From: Silicimonas sp.
Lineage (GTDB): Bacteria; Pseudomonadota; Alphaproteobacteria; Rhodobacterales; Rhodobacteraceae
Reading direction: 5' to 3'
Assembly (NCBI GenBank): GCA_022824315.1
Contig: JAJEAC010000156.1
Span: 1-64,000, forward strand
Length of the DNA: 64,000 nucleotides
Notes under the pieces: generated by a model
The model's input: only the letters and a program-made list of their open reading frames with translations
Databases searched by the model: none
Told to the model about the DNA's origin: nothing
Shown here: piece after piece, positions 10,194 through 18,230 of the stretch
Layout: every line of letters starts with the position of its first letter
Position numbering within the stretch: the stretch's first letter is position 1
Position numbers and translations under genes: made by a program

Positions 10194-10952
10194 TCACGGT
10201 CCGACGTAAAGGCCGCCAATCACCTCAATTGTCGTTCCGGTCAGGTCGTCCGCGAGATCGGAGGCAAGGAACAGGCAGACCTTGGCGACATCAGCGGGCA
10301 GGCCGAGCCGGCCCACCGGGATCCGGGGGGCGATTGCCTTATCCACCTCGTCGGGCACGTCCTTGATCATCTGGGTGTCGATCCTGCCAGGATTGATCGC
10401 GTTGATGGTCAGCCCTGTACCACCCAATTCGCGCGCGACGACTTTTGCCAGCCCCAGCACTCCGGCCTTGCCCGAAACATGGTGCATCGGCGCCACGGCG
10501 CCTCCGATTCGTGCGGCCAGCGTTGCGATATTGATGATGCGCCCGTGCCGGCGCGCCAGCATGGGCGGAATGAAGATGCTCGTGCATTGGAGGACTGCGG
10601 TGAGATTGACCGCCGCCACCCGGCTGAAATGCTCCATCGGCATTTCCCAGGTTGTCCAGGGGATGCCTTCCGAGCTTGTCTTCGGCGTCCAGCCGACGCC
10701 ATTGATCAGAACATCCGGCGCGTCAGGTGATTGCGCCAACGGATTCAACCGCGCCGCGCCGGCATCTGCATCGGCGAGATCAAGCTCGGTCAGGCTCATT
10801 TGTTCGTGCACGGCGTCCAGCGCCTCGCCTGGCGCGATGTTCAGGTCGGCAAGCGTGACCCGCATGCCCTGGACCAGGAACGCGTTTGCGATGCCAAGGC
10901 CGATTTCACCGCAGCCGCCGGTGATGAGGACGTGATCTCCCTTGATTTCCAA
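10194..10952 (-). CDS. SDR-family oxidoreductase with His in place of the catalytic Tyr
   Basis: Rossmann-fold protein of 252 aa. The dinucleotide-binding motif TGGCGEIG spans residues 11-18, followed by the acidic ADLN that favours NAD(H). The active-site stretch is unusual: the normal YxxxK is H158-V-S-G-K162, and the usual catalytic Ser region reads IATLAA. I confirmed the His codon (CAT) from the nucleotides. The protein may be a divergent dehydrogenase or epimerase, or may have lost activity. It starts with TTG at 10952, with GGGAG just upstream. It lies between the sulfatase and the TPP enzyme in the leftward operon. Confidence 0.85.
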   Translation of the reverse strand: MEIKGDHVLITGGCGEIGLGIANAFLVQGMRVTLADLNIAPGEALDAVHEQMSLTELDLADADAGAARLNPLAQSPDAPDVLINGVGWTPKTSSEGIPWTTWEMPMEHFSRVAAVNLTAVLQCTSIFIPPMLARRHGRIINIATLAARIGGAVAPMHHVSGKAGVLGLAKVVARELGGTGLTINAINPGRIDTQMIKDVPDEVDKAIAPRIPVGRLGLPADVAKVCLFLASDLADDLTGTTIEVIGGLYVGP

Positions 10953-11041
10953 CGGACGCTCCCTGTGAACTCGGTTCGGTCCATGCGGGACTGGCTGCCG
11001 GCGAACGTCTCGCTTGGGACCGCAACGTGGACGTCCCTCGT

Positions 11042-12535
11042 TCAGGCGACCTCGATCGCGTTCGGCAGGAGCACCTTCTCAAGATGCTCTTTCGCATCGG
11101 CGTGGGTTATCCAGTCCGGTGGCGGAAAGTCCGCCGCCATCTCCCAATCATCCCCGCTGGCCTCCATGTGGGCTGCAATCCGGGCGTCAAACGCGTCCAT
11201 CAACGTCTGATACGCCGGATCGTCCACCAGGTTGTTTTGTTCATGGTAGTCTGCACGCTCGTCAAACAGCAGCAAGCGCTTGTCCTTGTGGCGCATATAG
11301 AGCCAGTCCTTGGTGCGTATGCCGCGCTCGGCAAACGGCGCAAACTCGTGTGGGTTGGCACCTGTCTGGGTAAAGATCTGATACCAGATCGCATCGCGCG
11401 CCTCGGCCTCTTCGCCGTCGAGAACGGGAAGGTAGCTTTGGCCATCGATGCCCTCGGGTGTGTCCGCCCCAACGATGTCGAGGACCGTTGGCATCATGTC
11501 AGGGCCGACATCGACCAGCGCCTCGGTCTTTTTCGGCGTGAACCGCGCGGCGTAACGGACAATCAAGGGCACGTGCATGGCAGCCCGGTAAGCCGTGTTC
11601 TTGATCCCGCAGTAGTGCCCGTGCTGACCGCACATGTCGCCATGATCGCTGAAGAACAGCACGACCGTGTCATCCGCGATTCCCTGGCGATCAAGTTCGT
11701 TCAGGATCCGCCCAACATTCCAGTCTATGTTGTGGATCATGCCATAGTACTCGGCGATGAACTGGCGAATCTCGGCCTCCGTTTCCGGCTCGCCCACGGG
11801 TTTGGTGTCGTAGGCCGCGTGGCTCGCATGTCCGGACCGCGGATCGCCGCCGCACCAGACCTCGTTTCGAATTCTCTGGATCCTGCGCTGCAACTCCATG
11901 TTGGGAACGCCCGCCGGCAACGGGACCTCGTCGGGGCTGTAGACCCTGCGCAGGTAGTCCGGCATGTCCATCGGGAAATGCGGGGGACCATAGCTCACGT
12001 ATCCGATCCAGGGCTTGCCGTCCTTGGCGGTCGACGCGTGGGCAATGAAGTCGATCAGCTGATCGGTCTGGTAGTCCGGTTCATAGCGTTTCGAATGATA
12101 GGCCTGACCATCGTCGTCGTAGTATATCGACGACATGTACTCGTGGCCTCGATTGAAGCCAATGAAGTGATCCCAGCCAAATCGGCGATCGGGCGGCACG
12201 AAGCCGGGCTTGGGCCCACCATCGAGATGCCACTTTCCGATATACCCGGTCCGATAGCCTGCATCCTTCATGAGATCGGCTAGGAAGACCTGGTCGCCAC
12301 GCAGCGGGAAGTGGTTTTGGATCATTCCGTGGCTCTGGGCGTACTTTCCCGTCATCACGGAGGCGCGGAACGGGCAGCAGATCGGATACGACGTGTAGGC
12401 CTCGGTGAACTGAACCCCTTCGCTTGCCAGCCTGTCGATATGCGGCGTCCTTATGATCGGATTGCCCGCACAACCCATCGCGTCGTACCGCATCTGGTCG
12501 GCGTAGATCAGGAGGATGTTCGGTCTTTTTCTCAT
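11042..12535 (-). CDS. Sulfatase (type I, formylglycine-dependent family), no signal peptide
   Basis: Protein of 497 aa of the alkaline-phosphatase-like sulfatase family. The N-terminus RPNILLIYADQ holds the first metal-binding Asp. The maturation motif C-x-P-x-R is at residues 53-57 (CCPFR), with Cys53 expected to become formylglycine. FFSDHGDMCGQHG supplies further metal ligands. There is no signal peptide, so the enzyme should act in the cytoplasm on an imported sulfate ester or related compound. Its ATG overlaps the tctA stop (ATGA), which ties it to the tripartite transporter. Phosphonate or phosphodiester hydrolysis is an alternative within this superfamily. The activating enzyme is not in the window. 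Confidence 0.9.
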   Translation of the reverse strand: MRKRPNILLIYADQMRYDAMGCAGNPIIRTPHIDRLASEGVQFTEAYTSYPICCPFRASVMTGKYAQSHGMIQNHFPLRGDQVFLADLMKDAGYRTGYIGKWHLDGGPKPGFVPPDRRFGWDHFIGFNRGHEYMSSIYYDDDGQAYHSKRYEPDYQTDQLIDFIAHASTAKDGKPWIGYVSYGPPHFPMDMPDYLRRVYSPDEVPLPAGVPNMELQRRIQRIRNEVWCGGDPRSGHASHAAYDTKPVGEPETEAEIRQFIAEYYGMIHNIDWNVGRILNELDRQGIADDTVVLFFSDHGDMCGQHGHYCGIKNTAYRAAMHVPLIVRYAARFTPKKTEALVDVGPDMMPTVLDIVGADTPEGIDGQSYLPVLDGEEAEARDAIWYQIFTQTGANPHEFAPFAERGIRTKDWLYMRHKDKRLLLFDERADYHEQNNLVDDPAYQTLMDAFDARIAAHMEASGDDWEMAADFPPPDWITHADAKEHLEKVLLPNAIEVA

Positions 12536-14040
12536 GGATCCTTAACCTTTCCCGCCAAGCGGCTCCTCACCCGGGTCGAGATCGGCCCCCAGAGGATTGT
12601 CAGTGCCAGGGCGGCATAGATTCCGAGACCGATGGGAGTGTTGAAGAATTCCGCCGTGCTGCCATCCGCGATCGTGATGGACTGGCGCAGGGAGTTTTCA
12701 AGAATTGGGCCAAGCACGAAGCCAATGGAGAGCGGGGCTATGGAATAGCCCAGTTTCCTGACGACGTACCCCAGCACTCCGGCGGCCAGCAGAACACCCA
12801 CGTTGAAGATACTGTTCGAGACCGCGTAGATGCCGGTGAAGCTCAGCAAGAGGACGGTCGGCACGATCACTGTCATCGGAACCTTGATCAGCATCGCGGC
12901 AAAGCGGATCGCGAACAGGCCGATGAAGAACAACAGGATGTTGATGAGGAAGAGTCCGAGGAACAGGGAGTACATGATGTCGGGGCGTTCGTCAAAGAGC
13001 GTCGGCCCCGGTGCCAAGCCCTGAATCAGGAACGCGCCCAGCAGAACGGCTGCGGCCGGGCTGCCCGGCACGCCAAGCGTCAGCGTCGGAACCAACGCTC
13101 CGCCGACGGTCGCGTTGTTCGCCGTTTCGGGAGCAACGATGCCTTCGGGAATGCCTGTACCGAATTTTTCCGGCTCCTTGGAACGACGCTTCTCTTCCGA
13201 ATAGGCAAAGAACGCACCGACCGCGGCGCCCTCTCCGGGGATGATCCCGATGATCGTGCCCAGGAGCGAAGATCGCGCCAGATTGCCCCTGAGCTTGGAC
13301 AAGGTTCCCAGGCCAGGGATCTTCACGGTCAGGCTGGTCTTGTCGAATTCAATGCGCTTCAATGCCCTTTCCGCCCCGATCAAGACCTCGGACACCGCGA
13401 AGATGCCGACGAGAAACGGAACCAGCGGTATGCCTTCGTACAGGTGATAGGTCCCGAACGTGTAGCGCTCTGCGCCATTCAGTTCATCCAGTCCCCAGGT
13501 CGTCAGGAAAATGCCCAGACCGCCGACAAGCAGTCCCTTGAAGAGGTTCGCGCCCGCAACGCGGACAACGACAACCAATCCGAAAACGGAGATGGCAAGA
13601 AACTCCCGAGGCCCGAACTTGATGGCGACTTGAGCAAGCACAGGCGCGATGAAGGTCAGGCAGACAACGCTAACGAGCCCGCCAATGATGCTGCCGGTCA
13701 GCGAAAGCCCCAACGCTTCGCCGCCTCGCCCCTGCTTGTACATCGCGTGTCCGTCCAAGACGGTCGCGATGGCGGCCCCGGTTCCCGGAATTCCGACGGC
13801 AATCGCCGATATCGACCCCCCGTAAATCGCGGCATTGTAAATTGCGAGAAGCAGGATCAGCGACGGAACCGCTTCCATGTAGAACGTGAAGGGCAATGCC
13901 AGCGCGATCGCGATCGGTGGCCCAAGACCTGGAAGAATTCCGATGACCAGTCCAAGAAGGATTCCGGCCACCAGCATGATCATGGTGAAGGGATCAAAAA
14001 GGTTCGCAAACGCGACCCCTACTGCGGCAGCGTCAAACAC
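12532..14040 (-). CDS. tctA: Tripartite tricarboxylate transporter, large membrane subunit
   Basis: Very hydrophobic protein of 502 aa with about 11-12 membrane helices. It begins with the TctA hallmark GILLGLVIGILPGLGPP, and a matching inverted motif (GIIPGEGAAVGAFFAY) lies near the middle. It forms the main ion-coupled channel of a TTT uptake system with TctB and the periplasmic TctC. It starts with GTG at 14040, overlapping the tctB stop by 1 nt, and its own stop overlaps the sulfatase start. The tight overlaps show that transport and sulfatase are made together. Confidence 0.94.
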   Translation of the reverse strand: MFDAAAVGVAFANLFDPFTMIMLVAGILLGLVIGILPGLGPPIAIALALPFTFYMEAVPSLILLLAIYNAAIYGGSISAIAVGIPGTGAAIATVLDGHAMYKQGRGGEALGLSLTGSIIGGLVSVVCLTFIAPVLAQVAIKFGPREFLAISVFGLVVVVRVAGANLFKGLLVGGLGIFLTTWGLDELNGAERYTFGTYHLYEGIPLVPFLVGIFAVSEVLIGAERALKRIEFDKTSLTVKIPGLGTLSKLRGNLARSSLLGTIIGIIPGEGAAVGAFFAYSEEKRRSKEPEKFGTGIPEGIVAPETANNATVGGALVPTLTLGVPGSPAAAVLLGAFLIQGLAPGPTLFDERPDIMYSLFLGLFLINILLFFIGLFAIRFAAMLIKVPMTVIVPTVLLLSFTGIYAVSNSIFNVGVLLAAGVLGYVVRKLGYSIAPLSIGFVLGPILENSLRQSITIADGSTAEFFNTPIGLGIYAALALTILWGPISTRVRSRLAGKVKDP

Positions 14041-14495
14041 TAGAGCCGCGTCCCCAGCAATTGGGTGAAGACCAGATAGACTCCGGCCGCCAACGCCAGG
14101 ACAACGCCGTAGATGACCGGGTTGCGCACGCCCATCGCCAAACAGAGGAGCGGCCCGGATATCATCGCCATCATGACGAAACCGAAGTTGAGCCAGACAA
14201 TATAGCTGACAACTGCGGCAGCCAGAGCCAACAGGCCGCGCCTGGCCTCGGCGGATGAAGCGAAAACGGTTTGGCCTTCATCTCCCGCCTCACCCTTCGA
14301 GGCATAGAGATAAAGTACAACCACGGCGCAAAGTGCCGTGAATGCCAACAGGAGTTGCGGGAAGAATCTCGATGGAAGTCCGGAACTTGCCAGCAGTCCG
14401 GCGGCCTCGAATCCCTGCGCAACCACTGCAAAATAGGCGCAGGCAAAGATGACCAAGACCGTGAAGACAATGTTCGCCAATCTCTGGGTCAGCAT
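14040..14495 (-). CDS. tctB: Tripartite tricarboxylate transporter, small membrane subunit
   Basis: Protein of 151 aa with four predicted membrane helices, the usual TctB length and layout; helices begin near NIVFTVLVIFACAYF and ASSGLPSRFFPQLLLAF. The start at 14495 is chosen because the upstream extension is arginine- and cysteine-rich and overlaps tctC. It stabilises TctA in the inner membrane. It is separated from tctC by a GC-rich hairpin, which probably lowers its level relative to the abundant binding protein. Confidence 0.88.
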   Translation of the reverse strand: MLTQRLANIVFTVLVIFACAYFAVVAQGFEAAGLLASSGLPSRFFPQLLLAFTALCAVVVLYLYASKGEAGDEGQTVFASSAEARRGLLALAAAVVSYIVWLNFGFVMMAMISGPLLCLAMGVRNPVIYGVVLALAAGVYLVFTQLLGTRL

Positions 14496-14528
14496 GAGCC
14501 TGCTTCCCGTGCGCACGGAAACTGGAAT

Positions 14529-14552
14529 GGGCGCCGCAAAGTGGCGGCGCCC
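14529..14552 (-). terminator. GC-rich hairpin after tctC (partial terminator or mRNA-stabilising stem)
   Basis: A perfect 9-bp stem (GGGCGCCGC with GCGGCGCCC) and 6-nt loop fall between the tctC stop and the tctB start. There is no T-run, so read-through is likely. Hairpins in this place commonly protect the upstream binding-protein mRNA and set subunit ratios. Confidence 0.6.
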
Positions 14553-14574
14553 GAACCGGTTCGACAATTGCACA

Positions 14575-15540
14575 TCACTTGTGCAGCAGTCCCAGCCCGT
14601 CAAGGATCGGCGAGTACAGGTCGATGCCGGACTGCAGCAGCTTCCCGACATCCTCGGTGCCATGCACGAACTGCCAGTCGATGCCCGGAGGCAGGGCGGA
14701 GATGAACGCGTCCGTGCCCAGCACTGCGGTTGCGGCAATCAGCTTGTCGACGATTTCCTGGGGCGTTCCGGCCTTTACGGCCCAACCCCCGTGAACCCAA
14801 ACGCCGGCTTCCTTGCCAGGGAATGCTTCGCCGATGGTGCGGACGCCGGGAAGATGCTGTTCAAAGTAAGGCTGACGGTTGTTGTCGAGGATGATCAACG
14901 GACGAATCTCTTCCTTGAACGCGTTGATCGTCGCGATCTGTCCGACGCCAACGTCAACCTGTCCGCCGATCAGCCCGGTCATGGTCGCCGGAACGGTTTT
15001 CAGCGCGATGGTCTTGAATTCCAGGCCGAACTCGGATGCCAGCTGAACCGCGCTCAGATTTGGCGGTGCGCCGAGGTTGTTGACTCCGATGCTGAGCTTT
15101 TCGCTCCTCGCGGCTTCAAGAAAATCCTCGAACGTCTGGAGCGGACTGTCAGCTCGCACGTAGAGCGCATTGGATGCAGCTTGGCCCGCATAGAACGAAA
15201 TGAAGTCCTCCATCGGGCTGTAGGGCACTTCACGGGTCAGCGGAACGACCATGAAACTCGGCGGGGACCATTGGAAGATGGTGTAGCCATCCGCATCCTC
15301 CTCAAGCACGCTCATGGTTGCCGGAATGTGTGCGCCGCCGGGCTTGTTCACGACGTTGATCGGCACGCCCAGCTCCGCGCTGACAGCTTCGGCCGTCACG
15401 CGCGCGCCGATGTCCGCATTGCCTCCCGCGGCGAACGACACGACCAGCGTGATCGGCTTTTCCGGGTATTCGGCCAGCGCGACACCGCTGCCAAGGCCCA
15501 GCGCGACCGCGGCTGCGGCGGCCATTTTGATAAGGTTCAT
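14575..15540 (-). CDS. tctC: Tripartite tricarboxylate transporter substrate-binding protein
   Basis: Periplasmic receptor of 321 aa (Bug/TctC family). The start at 15540 gives a signal peptide MNLIKMAAAAAVALGLGSG ending in VALA before EYPEKPITLVVSFAAGG, the standard mature N-terminus of the family. A GGGAGGGC ribosome binding site lies just upstream. These receptors bind small carboxylates; the actual ligand is unknown. First transporter gene of the leftward operon, downstream of the GntR gene; the region just upstream carries a motif shared with the GntR promoter. Confidence 0.93.
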   Translation of the reverse strand: MNLIKMAAAAAVALGLGSGVALAEYPEKPITLVVSFAAGGNADIGARVTAEAVSAELGVPINVVNKPGGAHIPATMSVLEEDADGYTIFQWSPPSFMVVPLTREVPYSPMEDFISFYAGQAASNALYVRADSPLQTFEDFLEAARSEKLSIGVNNLGAPPNLSAVQLASEFGLEFKTIALKTVPATMTGLIGGQVDVGVGQIATINAFKEEIRPLIILDNNRQPYFEQHLPGVRTIGEAFPGKEAGVWVHGGWAVKAGTPQEIVDKLIAATAVLGTDAFISALPPGIDWQFVHGTEDVGKLLQSGIDLYSPILDGLGLLHK

Positions 15541-15590
15541 ATTGAAGCCCTCCCTTGCTTTCGTCTTGTGATTCATTGGTCGAGACGTAC

Positions 15591-15608
15591 GTACCTTTGT
15601 ATCGTGCA
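15591..15608 (-). promoter_or_regulatory. Candidate regulator site upstream of tctC
   Basis: The stretch GTACCTTTGTATCGTGCA lies about 50 nt upstream of the tctC start. Its core CTTTGTA plus a following TGCA is shared, in the same orientation, with 16391-16407 in the GntR/transketolase promoter. This is a possible operator half-site for the local GntR regulator, seen by eye only. Confidence 0.3.
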
Positions 15609-15651
15609 CCCGAATTGTCAAGCCGCAAGTCCGCCCGCGCATTCATGCGGC

Positions 15652-16371
15652 TCAGGCGGGGTTGTCGGTCGTAAACTCGATCTCCAGTTCAAGCAGGTCA
15701 CAGGGATAGAACAGCTTGGCCGAGTAGATCAGGGCCCCGTGCTGGTCGAAAAACTCCCTGAACACCTTGAAGACGGCAGAGTTCACCTTGATCCCGAGCG
15801 CCTTTGCGAGGTCGAAATCGGCGTAGGCGACGGTGATTCTCTGGCGCGCACGTGCGATGTCCACGCCAAGGTCGCGCAGGACCGCGACCACGATCTCCTG
15901 CATGAAGCGGCTTGGCGCACGTTCATAGACCTGGTCATCGAGCTGGATATCGACCTGGCAAAACGGCTTGCCACCCCGCGCATGAATGCGACGCATGCAA
16001 CGAAAATACCTTCCATCCTTGGACTTCTCTATGGTTGCTTCGCCTTTGCGCACCGAGACTTCAAGCTGGTCCACCATCGCATAGATCTCTGAGATCTCAG
16101 CGCGCACCTGAAGTGAGACGCGGTCGGGAATCTGAACCTTCCGCACAAATGTGCCGCGCCCGGAGTGCTTTTCGATGAGACCTTCATCTTCGAGCGTGTT
16201 CATCGCTTGAACCACCGTCATGCGTGCGACGCCAAGCTCTTCGGTCAGTTCCCGTAGTGCAGGAAGACGTGCACCCGGGAGCAGATCCCCGGACATGATC
16301 TGATGCCGCAGAACTCCGGCCACTTCCGCGTGCAACGGGACCGCCTTCCGCTTCATGGACTGAAGATTCAT
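15652..16371 (-). CDS. GntR-family transcriptional regulator (HutC/UTRA type)
   Basis: Protein of 239 aa. Residues about 10-75 form the GntR winged helix (VPLHAEVAGVLRHQIMSGDL, then GVARMTVVQAMNTLEDEGLI and HSGRGTFV). The C-terminal ~150 residues look like a UTRA ligand-binding domain. It probably represses or activates the divergent catabolic operons in response to the pathway substrate. The start at 16371 has a GGGAGGGG ribosome binding site; a second in-frame ATG lies 5 codons on. Only 65 bp separate it from the rightward transketolase gene, so one bound site could control both directions. Confidence 0.9.
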   Translation of the reverse strand: MNLQSMKRKAVPLHAEVAGVLRHQIMSGDLLPGARLPALRELTEELGVARMTVVQAMNTLEDEGLIEKHSGRGTFVRKVQIPDRVSLQVRAEISEIYAMVDQLEVSVRKGEATIEKSKDGRYFRCMRRIHARGGKPFCQVDIQLDDQVYERAPSRFMQEIVVAVLRDLGVDIARARQRITVAYADFDLAKALGIKVNSAVFKVFREFFDQHGALIYSAKLFYPCDLLELEIEFTTDNPA

Positions 16372-16390
16372 CTTGAAACCCCTCCCGACC

Positions 16391-16407
16391 TGCAGGTACA
16401 AAGTTCC
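16391..16407 (-). promoter_or_regulatory. Candidate operator in the divergent GntR/transketolase promoter
   Basis: On the minus strand this reads GGAACTTTGTACCTGCA. It shares CTTTGTA, and TGCA at nearly the same spacing, with the site before tctC at 15591-15608. It lies within the 65-bp region between divergent genes, where a GntR operator would be expected. By-eye call. Confidence 0.35.
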
Positions 16408-16436
16408 AGAACGTTTTACATCACCTTGGACAATCA

Positions 16437-17264
16437 GTGCAAGCACGACACAACCTGGAAGAGCTTGAAAGGACCGCGACGCGGCTCCGCATGCACGTGG
16501 TGGACATGGTCGCGCCTTCGGGACAGGGCTATGTTCAGCAAGGCCTCGGGGCAGCGGACATATTCACGTCGCTCTATTTCGCCGAGGCGACGTTGGATCC
16601 GACCAATCCGACCTGGCCGGACAGGGATCGGATCTTTCTGACCACGGCCCACAACACCGCGATTTTCTACGCCACGTTGGCAGAACGCGGGTTCTTCGAC
16701 ACTGAACGGCTCGCCACCTATGTCACCGACGGCTCGCCGCTGGAAATAAACGCGTCCGAGCGCATGGGGCCGATTGTCGAGGCGACCTGCGGCTCGCTTG
16801 GCCAGGGCCTGTCGGTCGGCGTCGGCTGTGCCTTGGCGGCAAGGCGGCAGGGCCGCGCCAGCCGCGTCTATGTCATCGTTGGCGACGGTGAAATGCAGGA
16901 AGGCCAGGTCTGGGAGGCCGCGATGCTCGCGGGCGCCAGCGATCTCGACAACCTCTGCCTGATTGTGGACTACAACTTCGTGCAGTCCGAGGGGCCTATG
17001 GACCTGGTCATGTCCTTGGAGCCCTTGATGGACAAGATGGAGAGCTTTGGCTTCGCCTGCCAAGAGGTGGACGGCAACGACATTGGCGCGTTGCTGGACG
17101 CCTATGATCAAGCTCGCGCGACGAAGGGCAAACCGAGTTTCATCAAGGCCAACACGTTGATGGGCAAGGGTGTCGCGTCGCTCGAGGGGCTGATGTTCCA
17201 CCAGTTGCGCTTCCCGCCCGAGGTTGCTGCCTCGGCCCGCACCGAATTGGAATCCCAGCTGTGA
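16437..17264 (+). CDS. Transketolase N-terminal (PP-domain) subunit, divergent active site
   Basis: Protein of 275 aa matching the N-terminal half of split transketolases. The TPP diphosphate/Mg motif GDGEMQEGQVWEAA is followed by VDYN. Two usually conserved His positions look altered: the normal GHPG-type motif reads GQGYVQQGLGAADI, and the normal DGHD reads DGND. The substrate is therefore likely not an ordinary sugar phosphate. It starts with GTG at 16437; the ribosome binding site is weak, but this start gives the usual N-terminal helix. Its partner half is encoded four genes downstream (20481-21464). First gene of the rightward operon. Confidence 0.88.
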   Translation: MQARHNLEELERTATRLRMHVVDMVAPSGQGYVQQGLGAADIFTSLYFAEATLDPTNPTWPDRDRIFLTTAHNTAIFYATLAERGFFDTERLATYVTDGSPLEINASERMGPIVEATCGSLGQGLSVGVGCALAARRQGRASRVYVIVGDGEMQEGQVWEAAMLAGASDLDNLCLIVDYNFVQSEGPMDLVMSLEPLMDKMESFGFACQEVDGNDIGALLDAYDQARATKGKPSFIKANTLMGKGVASLEGLMFHQLRFPPEVAASARTELESQL

Positions 17265-17393
17265 CGTTCACACGAGAGGACGAACGGTTTTCGACGGATC
17301 GACGCAATTGAAATTGGAGATGCGGCATCCACAGCCCGGCAACCGTCAAGACGGCGCGCCACGTGCATCTGCGCAGGGTCCGAGAGGCGTGTC

Positions 17394-18110
17394 GTGACGG
17401 CTCCGGTCGCGGTGATCACGGGCGCGGCCGGCGGCATTGGTGTCGTGCTGGCGCGCCGTCTGGCTGCCGAAGGATGGCGCCTGCATCTCGTCGACGTCGA
17501 TTCCGGTCGGCTGGAGCCGCTGCGGCAGGCGCTGCCCGAAAGCACCACGATTGCCGAGAGCAATCTCGAGGATCCTGCGGCCTGCGCGACGGCGCTGCCG
17601 GAAGCGCCCGAACACGTCGCCGCGCTGGTGCATCTGGCGGGCATCTTCGTGCCCCATGATCTCGGCCCTGGCAGCCGCGAGATCTACGACCAAACAATGC
17701 AGCACAATGCAACGAACGCCTTTGACCTCGTCGGTGCGGTCTTGCCGCGCATGGTCGATGGCGGCCGCATCGCGCTTGCCTCGTCGCTTGGGTTCAATAG
17801 GGGCGTGCCGGACCACGCCGCCTATTCCATGGCGAAGGGGGCGATCGTCGGACTGACCCGCGCGTTGTCGCGGCGGGTCGGGGATCGGGGAATCTGCGTG
17901 AACGCCGTGGCGCCCGGGATCATCGAAACGCGGATGGCGGATGACCTGATCGAACGGCGCGGGCGCGACGCCCTGCTGTCGACCATTCCGCTCGGCCGGC
18001 TGGGCCAGCCCGAGGACGTCGCCGCGGTGATCGCGTTTCTCCTGTCCGAAGGTGCGTCCTACGTCACGGGTCAGGTGATCAACGTCGACGGAGGAATCGC
18101 AAATGACTGA
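17394..18110 (+). CDS. SDR-family oxidoreductase (canonical active site)
   Basis: Protein of 238 aa. TGAAGGIG at residues 9-16 and VDVD near residue 33 mark an NAD(H)-preferring Rossmann fold. The catalytic set is intact: Ser131 in ALASS, Tyr144 and Lys148 in YSMAK, and the usual [12 protein letters not shown] follows. The C-terminus [12 protein letters not shown] is typical. It starts with GTG at 17394, with GAGAGG upstream. It probably oxidises or reduces a hydroxyl/keto intermediate of the island's pathway, in contrast to the other SDR at 10194-10952, which has lost the Tyr. Confidence 0.9.
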   Translation: MTAPVAVITGAAGGIGVVLARRLAAEGWRLHLVDVDSGRLEPLRQALPESTTIAESNLEDPAACATALPEAPEHVAALVHLAGIFVPHDLGPGSREIYDQTMQHNATNAFDLVGAVLPRMVDGGRIALASSLGFNRGVPDHAAYSMAKGAIVGLTRALSRRVGDRGICVNAVAPGIIETRMADDLIERRGRDALLSTIPLGRLGQPEDVAAVIAFLLSEGASYVTGQVINVDGGIAND

Positions 18111-18230
18111 ATCCCGAATTCCGAACAGCAGAAAACGTGGACGCCGCGAATTCCGATGCGCGTTGCGGGCAATGTTGCCGGCAAACTGCATCACGACGTC
18201 CCGGCAGATCAACAGAAAGGACTTCTCGAC

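Noticed and set aside
14449-16092. 547-codon plus-strand frame opposite tctC and the GntR gene
   Set aside because: Both minus-strand genes have clear family motifs, signal peptide and ribosome binding sites; the plus frame has none.
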